Positions 55,309-64,000 of a stretch of 64,000 nt of DNA are shown in pieces. The notes below the pieces were generated by a model that did no database searches, was not told where the DNA came from, and saw only the letters and a program-made list of their open reading frames with translations. The stretch lies in the NCBI RefSeq assembly GCF_004114915.1, contig NZ_CP022219.1:6726501-6790500 (forward strand), given 5' to 3'. Position numbers and translations under genes: made by a program. This DNA is from Bradyrhizobium guangxiense. Its GTDB lineage: Bacteria; Pseudomonadota; Alphaproteobacteria; Rhizobiales; Xanthobacteraceae. How positions within the stretch are numbered: position 1 is the stretch's first letter; each line of letters starts with the position of its first letter.

Positions 55309-55944
55309 ATGCACCGCCGAATCACCGGAAAGCTCGTGATCGCCACCCATAATCCCGGCAAGCTCGCCGAGATGCGGGAGCTTTTGGCGCCCCACGGCGT
55401 CGAGGCAGTGTCGGCCGGCGAGCTCGGCCTGTCCGAGCCCGACGAGACCGGCAACGATTTCCGCAGCAACGCCGCGATCAAGGCGATCGCGGCGGCGCAG
55501 GCGACCAGGCTTCCCGCCTTCGCCGACGATTCCGGCATCGTGGTCGATGCGCTGGACGGCGCGCCCGGCATCTACAGTGCCCGCTGGGCCGGCCCGACCA
55601 AGGACTTCAACGCGGCGATGGCGCAGATCGAGCGCCTGCTGCAGGAGCGCGGCGCCACCACGCCCGCAAAGCGCACCGCGCATTTCGTCTCCGCACTCTG
55701 CGTCGCCTGGCCCGACGATCATCTCGAAGAGGTCGAGGCGCGCGTCGACGGCACGCTGGTCTGGCCGCCGCGCGGCACCGCCGGCTTCGGCTACGATCCG
55801 ATGTTCCTGCCCGAGGGATATGATCGCACCTTCGGCGAGATGGAGAGCATCGAGAAGCACGGGCTGCCGCCGCTCGGCCTCGGCCTGTCGCACCGCGCCC
55901 GCGCCTTCGTGAAACTGGCGGAGATCTGCCTTGAGCCGCGCTAG
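55309..55944 (+). CDS. rdgB: Non-canonical purine NTP pyrophosphatase (dITP/XTP)
   Basis: This 211-residue Ham1/RdgB enzyme removes dITP and XTP. Motifs: [18 protein letters not shown] (residues 8-25), [40 protein letters not shown] and LSHRARAF. It belongs to an rph-rdgB-hemW run. The stop lies at the edge of a dispersed repeat. Confidence 0.97.
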   Translation: MHRRITGKLVIATHNPGKLAEMRELLAPHGVEAVSAGELGLSEPDETGNDFRSNAAIKAIAAAQATRLPAFADDSGIVVDALDGAPGIYSARWAGPTKDFNAAMAQIERLLQERGATTPAKRTAHFVSALCVAWPDDHLEEVEARVDGTLVWPPRGTAGFGYDPMFLPEGYDRTFGEMESIEKHGLPPLGLGLSHRARAFVKLAEICLEPR

Positions 55945-57145
55945 AGCGTCTTCGAGCGAAGTGGATCCCGGTTCGCGCCAGGAAAACGCGCCAAAACAGG
56001 AATCCAAAGCCTTCGGCGTCTACGTGCACTGGCCGTTCTGCCTGTCGAAATGTCCCTATTGTGACTTCAACAGCCACGTCCGCCACGCCGCGATCGACGA
56101 AGCCCGCTTCGCCTCGGCCTTCGCGCGCGAGATCGCTGCGACCGCCGAGCGCGCGCCCGGGCGCGAAGTGACCTCGATCTTCCTCGGCGGCGGCACGCCG
56201 TCGTTGATGCAGCCCGCAACCGTCGGCGCGGTGCTCGATGCCATCGCCAAGCACTGGACCGTTGCAGGCGACGTCGAGGTCACGCTCGAAGCGAATCCCA
56301 CCAGCGTCGAAGCCACGCGCTTCGCCGGCTATCGCATCGCCGGCGTCAATCGCGTCTCGCTCGGCGTACAGGCGCTCGACGATGTCTCGCTGAAGGCGCT
56401 CGGACGCCTGCACAGCGCGCGCGAGGCGCTCGATGCCGTCGCCATCGCGCGCCGCTCGTTCGAGCGCTATTCGTTCGACCTGATCTATGCCCGGCCCGAC
56501 CAGACGCCGGCGATGTGGGCCGACGAGCTGCGTCTTGCGATCAGCGAGGCGGCGGAGCACCTGTCGCTCTATCAATTGACGATCGAGGAAGGCACGCCGT
56601 TCTTCGGCCTGCACCAGGCCGGCAAATTGAAGACGCCGGATGAAGCGATCGCGCGCGCGCTCTACGACGTCACGCAGGAAACCTGCGACAGGCTGGGGCT
56701 ACCCGCCTACGAGATCTCCAACCACGCGCGACGCGGCGCCGAGTGCCGGCACAATCTGGTGTACTGGCGCGGCGAGGAATATGCCGGCATCGGTCCCGGC
56801 GCGCACGGCCGCCTCGACATCGACGGCGTGCGGTACGCCACCGCCACCGAGAAGCGTCCCGAGGCCTGGCTGATGCGGGTCGAGACCAACGGCCATGGCG
56901 TCGTCACCGACGAGCTCCTCAACAGCGAGGAGCGCGCCGACGAATTCCTGCTGATGGGCTTGCGTCTCACTGAGGGCATCGACCCCGAGCGTTACCGGGC
57001 ACTCTCAGGCCGCCCGCTCGACCCCAAGCGCATCGCGCTGCTGCGCGAGGAAGGCGCGATCACCGTGGATCCGACCGGCCGCCTGCGCGTCACCAGCAGC
57101 GGATTCCCGGTGCTGGATGCGGTGGTCGCGGATCTCGCGGCGTAG
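55931..57145 (+). CDS. hemW: HemW, radical SAM heme chaperone
   Basis: The 404-residue product has the radical-SAM cluster motif [15 protein letters not shown] (CX3CX2C), [12 protein letters not shown], and the C-terminal HemW domain. It is a relative of oxygen-independent coproporphyrinogen oxidase that acts as a heme chaperone for respiratory enzymes. The start is uncertain: TTG 55931 overlaps rdgB by 14 nt, and GTG 55961 is the next option. Residues before about 25 are encoded by a dispersed palindromic repeat and look unlike the family. Confidence 0.92.
   Translation: MSRARASSSEVDPGSRQENAPKQESKAFGVYVHWPFCLSKCPYCDFNSHVRHAAIDEARFASAFAREIAATAERAPGREVTSIFLGGGTPSLMQPATVGAVLDAIAKHWTVAGDVEVTLEANPTSVEATRFAGYRIAGVNRVSLGVQALDDVSLKALGRLHSAREALDAVAIARRSFERYSFDLIYARPDQTPAMWADELRLAISEAAEHLSLYQLTIEEGTPFFGLHQAGKLKTPDEAIARALYDVTQETCDRLGLPAYEISNHARRGAECRHNLVYWRGEEYAGIGPGAHGRLDIDGVRYATATEKRPEAWLMRVETNGHGVVTDELLNSEERADEFLLMGLRLTEGIDPERYRALSGRPLDPKRIALLREEGAITVDPTGRLRVTSSGFPVLDAVVADLAA
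55943..55998. repeat. Dispersed palindromic element between rdgB and hemW
   Basis: GCGTCTTC (55946-55953) pairs with GAAAACGC (55982-55989) with one mismatch, and CTTCGAGCGAAG is an internal palindrome. The sequence GAGCGAAGTGGATCCCGG with GGAAAACGCG belongs to a type I recall from rhizobial intergenic regions. Here it falls inside the hemW reading frame. Confidence 0.6.
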
Positions 57146-57151
57146 TTCTTT

Positions 57152-57177
57152 CCCTCGCCCCGCTTGCGGGGCGAGGG
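57152..57177. terminator. Bidirectional terminator-like palindrome
   Basis: CCCTCGCCCC (57152-57161) and GGGGCGAGGG (57168-57177) form a perfect 10-bp stem between the convergent hemW and LpoA-like genes. TTCTTT precedes it, serving as a U-run equivalent for minus-strand transcripts (read as AAAGAA there) only weakly. Confidence 0.55.
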
Positions 57178-57188
57178 AGCGCATCTCA

Positions 57189-58421
57189 CTACGCCCCAAA
57201 GCTCTTCGGCGAGCCCGCGACCGCGACGCCGCCGCCCTGCGTCACCTTCATCACCGCGAGCCCGCGCTCATTGGTGCCATCCGCGCGGAAGCGGAACAGG
57301 CCGTCGATGCCGGCAAAGCCGGAAGGATTGGTCAGCACATCGGACGAAAAGCGCGCATTGCCCTGCGTGCGCGCGAGCGCGGCGACGAGGGCGACGGCGT
57401 CGTAGGCGAGCGTCGCGGTGCGGACCGGCTCCGCACCGTATTTGGTGCGATAGCGGCCGGAAAAGGCGCGGAAGCCGGCCGGATCCGGCGCGGCATAGAG
57501 GCCGCCTTGCAGGTTCGCATTCGCATAGACGCGCGGATTGTCCCACAGGCCGGTGCCGAGCAGCTGGATGTTGCGCAAATTCGCGCCCGCGGCGGTCATC
57601 GCATCCGCCACCGACACGACGGCATCGCCATCATCGGCAATGAATAATCCATCCGCGCTGCCGAGCTGCTGCGCCACGGTGCGCGCCGGCGTGGCGCGAT
57701 CGGCGCCGTATTTCTCGAAGGCGACGATGCGTCCGCCGCGCCGCGGCACCGCCACCTTCACGGCGGCCTCGACGACATTGCCATAGGCGTTGTCGGGCAC
57801 GAGCACGGCGAGGGAGCGCTTTCCGATGCTGGCGGAATATTCGACGATGCGATTGACGTCGGACTCCGGCAGAAAGCTGAGCAGATAGACGCCGCGGCCC
57901 GCGATGCTGGAATCGGTCGAGAAGGCGATCACCGATATGCCGCGCGTGCGCGCGACTTGCGCCACCGCCGGCACCGATTGCGCGAACAGCGGCCCCAGGA
58001 TGATCTCGGCGCCCTCGTCGACGGCCTGCTGCGCGCCGGCCTGCGCGCCCTGCGGGCTGCCATTGTCGTCCTTGATCAGCAGCTGGATGTTCGGGTTCTG
58101 GAACTCCGCCAGCGCCATCTCGGCGGCGTTGCGCATGGATTGCGCGGCCAAGCCGGCATTGCCGGCGGCCGAGAGCGGCAGGATCACGGCGACCTTGACG
58201 CCGCCGGTGCCGGCGGTCGCCGCCTGCTGCGGGGGACCCGCCGGCTGGGCCGGCGGTGCGGAACTCGAGAACGGGTTGGAGAACTGGCTGAGACTCTGCT
58301 GCACGCCGGCACAGGCCGACAGCAGGGGGGCTCCGAGCAACAGGCCGAGCGCGCTCCGGCGGGTCGCCCCTGACGAGCGGGACCCCGGAACGGGAGACTT
58401 AGGATAACGCGGGCCCACCAT
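57189..58421 (-). CDS. Penicillin-binding protein activator (LpoA-like lipoprotein, periplasmic binding fold)
   Basis: This 410-residue predicted lipoprotein has a signal with lipobox LLSACAG (Cys about residue 37), a low-complexity Pro/Ala/Gln linker, then a type-I periplasmic-binding fold (GGVKVAVILPLSAAGNAGLA, IILGPLFAQSVPAVAQVART, SLAVLVPDNAYGNVVEAA). Relatives of LpoA activate PBP1A; alphaproteobacterial members are also annotated as branched-chain amino-acid binding proteins. The divergent neighbours rsmI-yraN-gshB are the conserved context of LpoA. MVGPRYP is preferred as start. Confidence 0.85.
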   Translation of the reverse strand: MVGPRYPKSPVPGSRSSGATRRSALGLLLGAPLLSACAGVQQSLSQFSNPFSSSAPPAQPAGPPQQAATAGTGGVKVAVILPLSAAGNAGLAAQSMRNAAEMALAEFQNPNIQLLIKDDNGSPQGAQAGAQQAVDEGAEIILGPLFAQSVPAVAQVARTRGISVIAFSTDSSIAGRGVYLLSFLPESDVNRIVEYSASIGKRSLAVLVPDNAYGNVVEAAVKVAVPRRGGRIVAFEKYGADRATPARTVAQQLGSADGLFIADDGDAVVSVADAMTAAGANLRNIQLLGTGLWDNPRVYANANLQGGLYAAPDPAGFRAFSGRYRTKYGAEPVRTATLAYDAVALVAALARTQGNARFSSDVLTNPSGFAGIDGLFRFRADGTNERGLAVMKVTQGGGVAVAGSPKSFGA

Positions 58422-58771
58422 GGCAGCTTCTCTTCTGACCTGCCGTCGCCGACCGGTCACGGTATTCGTTCCACGACACAGGCCGCGGATTCACGCATAT
58501 TGTCGGCAAATAGTTAACCAAAACAAAAGGATAATGACCGCTTAACGCGGCCGCCTTCCTGTCCCGGCAGCTGTTCGCCGTCGCTCATTCAGCATCAAGG
58601 CGGCGTTTCCGTCGCGAATATGGCGCGAAGGCCCTCACTCCCTCGCGGCGTGATCCCGACCGATCACATTCCCGTCCGTCCCTCGCCCCTCACCCAGTAC
58701 GATCTTTGGGCACGATCTTTTTCGGTGAGCCGGTTCCCAGCCCTGCGGATCGTGCCTAAGTTGACTTCATT
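58422..58771. other. Divergent intergenic region LpoA-like / rsmI
   Basis: This 350-bp region has no coding signal. It contains an A-rich patch (58505-58545), probably the promoter region of the LpoA-like gene, and near 58700-58730 the repeated word ACGATCTTT, probably close to the rsmI promoter. Confidence 0.45.
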
Positions 58772-59720
<949 letters not shown>

Positions 59721-59734
<14 letters not shown>

Positions 59735-60122
59735 GATCCCAAGGGAACCGAAGGTCGCCTCGCCCGAGCGCGTCGCCGCGTTCCAGACCGGCATCTCCGC
59801 GGAGAGCCGCGCCGCCGCCTATCTCATGGCCAAGGGCTATCGCATCCTCGCCAAGCGCTACCGCACGGCACATGGCGAGATCGACATCGTGGCGCGCCGC
59901 CGCAACCTGATCGCCTTCGTCGAGGTCAAGGCACGCGCAACGCTGGACGATGCCGCCTTTGCCGTGACGCCGCGCCAGCAGCAGCGCATCATCGATGCCG
60001 CGCAAGGCTGGCTCGTAGCGCATCCCGAGCATGCCGAATTCGAATTGCGATTCGACGCCATGCTGATTGCGCCGCGCTCACTTCCGCGCCATGTGTTGGC
60101 GGCATTCGACGCCTCGACCTGA
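59721..60122 (+). CDS. YraN family protein (UPF0102, endonuclease-like fold)
   Basis: The 133-residue product has the UPF0102 pattern [50 protein letters not shown]. The Glu, Asp and Glu-X-Lys arrangement is that of a Holliday-junction-resolvase-like nuclease fold, although no activity is established. The ATG overlaps rsmI by 14 nt, and the order rsmI-yraN-gshB is conserved. Confidence 0.93.
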
Positions 60123-60132
60123 AAGGCAGACC

Positions 60133-61077
60133 ATGAAACTGAACGTCGCCGTCCAGATGGATCCCATCGCCCGCATCAACATCAAGGGCGATTCCACCTT
60201 CGCGCTGCTGCTGGAGGCGCAGAAGCGCGGCCATGGCCTGTCCTATTACACGCCCGACAAGCTCTCGATGGTCGGCGAAGAGCTCGTCGCCCCCGTTCAG
60301 CTCCTGACCGTGCGCGACGAGCCCGGCAACCATTTCACGCTCGGGGAGCCGAAGCGCGAGGCGCTGAACGGCTTCGACGTGGTGCTGCTGCGCCAGGATC
60401 CACCGTTCGATCTCGCCTACATCACCTCGACGCATTTCCTGGAGCGCATTCATCCGAAGACGCTCGTCGTCAACGATCCCGCCTCGGTGCGCAACGCGCC
60501 GGAAAAGCTGTTCGTGATGAATTTTCCACAGCTGATGCCGCCGACGCTGATCTCGCGCGACCTGGATGAGATCAACGCGTTCCGCGACAAGCACGGCGCG
60601 GTCGTGATGAAGCCGCTGCACGGCCATGGCGGCGCCGCGGTGTTCCGCGTGATGCCGCAGGACATGAATTTCGGCTCCCTGTTCGACATGTTCTCGGTGA
60701 CGTTCAGGGAGCCCTGGGTGATCCAGCAGTTCATCCCCGAGGTAAAGCACGGCGACAAGCGCATCATCCTGGTCGACGGCGAGTTCGCTGGCGCGGTCAA
60801 CCGCGTGCCGGCCGCCGACGACCTCCGCTCCAACATGGTGCGCGGCGGCGCGGCGCAGGAGACCGAGCTCACCCCGCGCGAGCGCGAGATCTGCGCCACG
60901 GTCGGCCCGGCGCTACGCGCGCGCGGCCTGTTGTTCGTCGGCATCGACGTCATCAACGGCAATCTCACCGAGATCAACGTGACCTCGCCCACCGGCATCC
61001 GCGCCATCGCGCGCCTCGGCGGGCCCGACGTCGCCGCGAGGATCTGGGACGTGATCGAGCAGAAGCGGAAGAAGTAA
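60133..61077 (+). CDS. gshB: Glutathione synthetase
   Basis: This 314-residue ATP-grasp ligase joins gamma-glutamylcysteine and glycine. Typical blocks are [73 protein letters not shown] and [20 protein letters not shown]. The length is normal. It starts 10 bp after yraN and ends the block. Confidence 0.97.
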   Translation: MKLNVAVQMDPIARINIKGDSTFALLLEAQKRGHGLSYYTPDKLSMVGEELVAPVQLLTVRDEPGNHFTLGEPKREALNGFDVVLLRQDPPFDLAYITSTHFLERIHPKTLVVNDPASVRNAPEKLFVMNFPQLMPPTLISRDLDEINAFRDKHGAVVMKPLHGHGGAAVFRVMPQDMNFGSLFDMFSVTFREPWVIQQFIPEVKHGDKRIILVDGEFAGAVNRVPAADDLRSNMVRGGAAQETELTPREREICATVGPALRARGLLFVGIDVINGNLTEINVTSPTGIRAIARLGGPDVAARIWDVIEQKRKK

Positions 61078-61361
61078 AGCTCTGCTTGTAGCCGGACGGC
61101 GCACGCGACCACCAAACGTGCACTAACCACCCATTCACCATAGCGCCCGGCGTCACATCCCGTGTGCGCCCTTCGCATTACGTGAATCTACGGGGGCGCT
61201 GGCCGACTCGATAACGCCGCGTTCACCATCTGCCGAAAACCCGCATTGTGACGGGCCATCACGTTCGGCCTCGCAACACCCCTTATACTTTTACTCCCTA
61301 CTCATCGACGCATGGGGCCCGCCAGGTGCGGTTCGAGTGCCCCGCGTATGAGTAAAAGCGT

Positions 61362-62168
61362 ATGAACACCGCACGCATTGTCGTTCTCGTCATCGCGCTG
61401 GGCGCCGGCGGCGTCGCTGCTTATCTGGCGAGCGGCTATCAAAATGCACCCGCGCCCGTCGCTGCCGTCGCCGAGAAGCTGCCGACGGTCGAGGTTCTGA
61501 TCGCGAAGAACGACATTCAGCTGGGCCAGGCCGTGAAGCCCGACGACCTGCAATGGCAGTCCTGGCCGGCCGCGACCGCGAGCAGCGCCTTCATCCGCCG
61601 GGACGCCAGGCCCGACGCTCAGACCCAGATCGTCGGCTCGATCGCTCGCGTTCCCCTGATGCAGGGCGAGCCGATCCGCGAGCAGAAGCTGGTCAAGGCC
61701 GAAGGCTCCGGCTTCATGGCCGCGATCCTGCCCTCCGGGATGCGCGCCGTTTCCACCGAGATTTCCGCCGAGACCGGCGCCGGCGGCTTCATCCTGCCGA
61801 ATGACCGCGTCGACATCGTGCTGACCCGCCGGCTGAAGAGTCCCGATGCCGCCAATGGCGGCAACGACCTCATCCTGTCCGAGGTCATCCTGAGCAACAT
61901 TCGCGTGCTCGCGATCGACCAGGCGCCGAAGGAAAAGGACGGCCAGAACGCGGTGATCGGCAAGACCGTCACGCTCGAACTCAAGCCCGACCAGGTCGCC
62001 ACGCTGTCGGCCGCGCGTCAGGGCGGCACGCTGCAGCTTGCACTGCGAAGCATCGTCGATGCCAACGCGGTGGAGACCACGGTCGAGGACCAGGGCGCCA
62101 AGCGCACCGGCGGCGTCAACGTCATCCGCTACGGCGTGCAGACGCGGCAGCTAACGTCACAGAAGTGA
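61362..62168 (+). CDS. cpaB: Flp pilus assembly protein CpaB
   Basis: This 268-residue protein has one N-terminal transmembrane/signal segment (residues 5-22, IVVLVIALGAGGVAAYLASG). An SAF-like domain follows (VEVLIAKNDIQLGQAVKPDD, LQWQSWPA, VGSIARVPLMQGEPI), then the RcpC/CpaB domain (GGFILPNDRVDIVLTRRLK, VLAIDQAPKEKDGQ, VTLELKPDQVATLSAARQGG). It is an inner-membrane/periplasmic partner of the CpaC secretin in tad-type pili. No pilin or cpaA is visible in the 284 bp before it. Confidence 0.95.
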   Translation: MNTARIVVLVIALGAGGVAAYLASGYQNAPAPVAAVAEKLPTVEVLIAKNDIQLGQAVKPDDLQWQSWPAATASSAFIRRDARPDAQTQIVGSIARVPLMQGEPIREQKLVKAEGSGFMAAILPSGMRAVSTEISAETGAGGFILPNDRVDIVLTRRLKSPDAANGGNDLILSEVILSNIRVLAIDQAPKEKDGQNAVIGKTVTLELKPDQVATLSAARQGGTLQLALRSIVDANAVETTVEDQGAKRTGGVNVIRYGVQTRQLTSQK

Positions 62169-62178
62169 TGGGGACACC

Positions 62179-63696
62179 ATGAACTACGGGGATGATCGGA
62201 CGGCGCTGCGCATTCGGGGGAAGCGCGCGCGCTCGTTCTGGACGGGGGCGATGCTGATGCTGGGGCTGTTCGCGACGCCCGACTGCGTCAGCGCCGCGGA
62301 GGCGGCGGTCGGCGATCAGGTGCCGATGCAGGTGCCGGATCTCGGCGTGTCGTCGGTCGCGACGATCGCGCCGGCGAGGACGCGTTTTCTCTCGCTTGGT
62401 ATCGGCAAATCTGTCGTCATCGACCTGCCCCGAGAGGTCAAGGACGTGCTCGTCGCCGACCCCAAGATCGCCAATGCGGTGATCCGCTCGGCCCAGCGCG
62501 CCTATATCATCGGTGGCCAGGTCGGCCAGACCAACGTCGTGTTCTTTGCCGCCGACGGCCAGCAGGTCGCCTCCTATGACATCGCGGTGAAGCGCGATCT
62601 CAACGGCATGCGCACCGCCCTGCGCCAGTCGCTGCCGGGCGTGCAGATCGAAGGCGTCGGCGACAGCGTGATGCTGACCGGCTCGGTCTCGAGCCCGGTC
62701 GAGGCGCAGCAGGCCGGCGACGTCGCCGCCAAGCTGGTCGGCGGACCGGAGAAGGTCGTCAACAACATCGTCGTGCGCGGCCGCGACCAGGTGATGCTCA
62801 AGGTCGTCGTCGGCGAAGTGCGCCGCGACATCGTCAAGCAGCTCGGCGTCGATCTCAGCGCCAGCCTGAACGCCGGCACGGCGGTCGTGAACTTCAACAA
62901 CTCCAACCCGTTCTCGGTCTCTGGCGGCCCGATCGTCGGCAGCAACGGGCTCGGCGTCGCCGGCCTCGCCAAGGGCGTCGCCACCGTCAGCGCCACCATG
63001 CGCGCAATGGAGAGCGCGGGCGTCATGCGCACGCTCGCCGAACCGAGCCTGACGGCGATCTCGGGCGAATCCGCCACCTTCATCGCCGGCGGCGAATTCC
63101 CGATCCCCGCAGGCTATTCCTGCGATCCGGTCACTCACGTCTGTACCACCCAGGTCACCTACAAGAAGTTCGGCATCTCCCTGAACTTCACCCCGGTGGT
63201 GCTGAGCGAGGGCCGTATCAGCCTGCGCGTGATGACCGAGGTCTCGGAGCTGTCGAATACGAATTCGATCACGTTGACGCAGGCGGTGTCCTTGAACACG
63301 AGCAACTCGATCACCATTCCCTCGATCCAGCCCCGCCGCGCCGAGACCACGCTCGAAATTCCCTCGGGCGGCTCGATGGCGATGGCCGGCCTGATCCAGC
63401 AGCAGACCAAGCAGGCCATCAACGGCCTGCCCGGCGTCGACCAGGTGCCGATCATCGGCGCGCTGTTCCGCAGCCAGGACTTCGTCAACAACGAGACCGA
63501 GCTGATGGTGATTGTGACACCCTATGTGGTGCGCGCGGTCGCGCAGAAGGAATTGTCGCGGCCCGACGACGGCTTCGCACCGGCCTCCGATTCGCAGACG
63601 GCGCTGCTTGGCCGCATGAACCGTCTCTACGGCATCGCGCGCCGCGTCGATCCGATCAACGGCGCGCCCGGCGATTTCGGCTTCATCATCGACTGA
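62179..63696 (+). CDS. cpaC: Flp pilus outer-membrane secretin CpaC (RcpA)
   Basis: This 505-residue type II/III-family secretin has a signal at about residues 18-38 and an N-terminal RcpA-type domain (FLSLGIGKSVVIDLPREVKD, VLVADPKIANAVIRSAQRAY, IIGGQVGQTNVVFF). A BON-like segment is near 150-195, and the secretin core is at 210-460 (AEPSLTAISGESATFIAGGE, FPIPAG, INGLPGVDQVPIIGALFRSQ, ETELMVIVTPYVVRAV). It forms the channel for the pilus. It starts 10 bp after cpaB. Confidence 0.97.
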   Translation: MNYGDDRTALRIRGKRARSFWTGAMLMLGLFATPDCVSAAEAAVGDQVPMQVPDLGVSSVATIAPARTRFLSLGIGKSVVIDLPREVKDVLVADPKIANAVIRSAQRAYIIGGQVGQTNVVFFAADGQQVASYDIAVKRDLNGMRTALRQSLPGVQIEGVGDSVMLTGSVSSPVEAQQAGDVAAKLVGGPEKVVNNIVVRGRDQVMLKVVVGEVRRDIVKQLGVDLSASLNAGTAVVNFNNSNPFSVSGGPIVGSNGLGVAGLAKGVATVSATMRAMESAGVMRTLAEPSLTAISGESATFIAGGEFPIPAGYSCDPVTHVCTTQVTYKKFGISLNFTPVVLSEGRISLRVMTEVSELSNTNSITLTQAVSLNTSNSITIPSIQPRRAETTLEIPSGGSMAMAGLIQQQTKQAINGLPGVDQVPIIGALFRSQDFVNNETELMVIVTPYVVRAVAQKELSRPDDGFAPASDSQTALLGRMNRLYGIARRVDPINGAPGDFGFIID

Positions 63697-63748
63697 GGCG
63701 TACGGTTTGGGGACCGGGGCAGGACATGGGGCAAGAGGGGACCGGGCG

Positions 63749-64000
63749 ATGACGACAACATCTGCCGATCGACGTCGCAATTTGCGGATCGCGCTGGCAT
63801 TGACGGGTCTCTCCGTCGTGCTCGGCGCCTGCAACACCACAGGCGATATCATCACCCAGACGGTGCCGACCGACTATCGCCAGCGCCATCCGATCGCGGT
63901 GCAGGAGGGCAAGAAGTCGATCGTGATCTTCGTCGGCAAGGCGCGGGGCGGTCTGTCGGCCGCGCAGCATTCGGACGTCGCCGGCATCGCGCAGGACTGG
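63749..64000 (+). CDS. cpaD: Flp pilus assembly lipoprotein CpaD (partial, cut by window end)
   Basis: 84 codons are visible. The signal peptide ends in a lipobox, VVLGACNTT (Cys about residue 31), then DYRQRHPIAVQEGKKSIVIF, which is the CpaD family pattern, and GGLSAAQHSDVAGIAQDW. CpaD is an outer-membrane or periplasmic lipoprotein supporting the CpaC secretin. AAGAGGGGACC precedes the ATG; the gap from cpaC is 52 bp. Confidence 0.93.
   Translation, partial: MTTTSADRRRNLRIALALTGLSVVLGACNTTGDIITQTVPTDYRQRHPIAVQEGKKSIVIFVGKARGGLSAAQHSDVAGIAQDW

Overview
The window reads as a chromosomal segment of a high-GC alphaproteobacterium of the Bradyrhizobium / Nitrobacteraceae type. The reasons are the strong G/C bias at third codon positions, the gene block rnd-lptC-lptA-lptB-rpoN-hpf-ptsN, a small heat-shock gene paired with DUF1150 behind a ROSE-type RNA thermometer, the separate dnaK, dnaJ and hrcA/grpE loci, a Flp-pilus (cpa) cluster, and many intergenic palindromic repeats of the kind I associate with rhizobial genomes. 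The genus is an inference; no 16S rRNA or other marker is present.

Layout. 1-3242: ugpBAEC glycerol-3-phosphate ABC transporter (ugpB truncated by the window edge). 3460-4374: ROSE leader, Hsp20, DUF1150, terminator. 4427-6753: secreted GH5 glycosidase and an O-antigen-ligase-type polymerase with ATGA coupling, followed by about 500 bp without a convincing gene. 7253-13816: ptsN, hpf, rpoN, lptB, lptA, lptC, rnd, all on the minus strand (nitrogen-PTS, sigma-54, LPS export). 14074-22089: mixed housekeeping genes (MFS, tRNA-Leu, NDUFA9-like SDR, uppP, GST, queG, thioesterase, NTF2-like, alpha/beta hydrolase). 22341-28607: translation block infC (AUU start), rpmI, rplT, pheS, pheT, interrupted by a small secreted protein with a 14-bp tandem array and, between pheS and pheT, by a DUF559 nuclease gene enclosed in 48-bp inverted repeats. 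28661-31995: TauE-like permease, Tat-exported amine oxidase, YiiX-like hydrolase. 32177-33229: an IS481-type insertion sequence with target duplication and a homopolymer frameshift. 33365-36817: csoR / copA divergent pair with its operator, and nikR. 36955-47000: EI24 protein, EmrAB-type efflux pair, nth, DUF2244, Ada-like methyltransferase, gpmA, dapB, DUF1330, pyrF, FMN reductase, phospholipid N-methyltransferase. 46881-55297: chaperone region dnaJ, dnaK, a secreted unknown, a Tat-type nicotinamidase, grpE, hrcA, rph. 55309-61077: rdgB, hemW, then the classic LpoA-like / rsmI / yraN / gshB block. 61362-64000: cpaB, cpaC, cpaD (cut by the edge).

The least ordinary structure is the DUF559 cassette at 25690-26148. 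A single-domain PD-(D/E)XK-type nuclease ORF lies between two nearly identical inverted 47/48-bp repeats, each itself a hairpin, in the middle of the pheST operon. The ORF runs through the right repeat and stops in an ATGA overlap with pheT. A second theme is repeats supplying coding sequence or stop codons to neighbouring genes (DUF559, QueG tail, PheT stop, HemW N-terminus).
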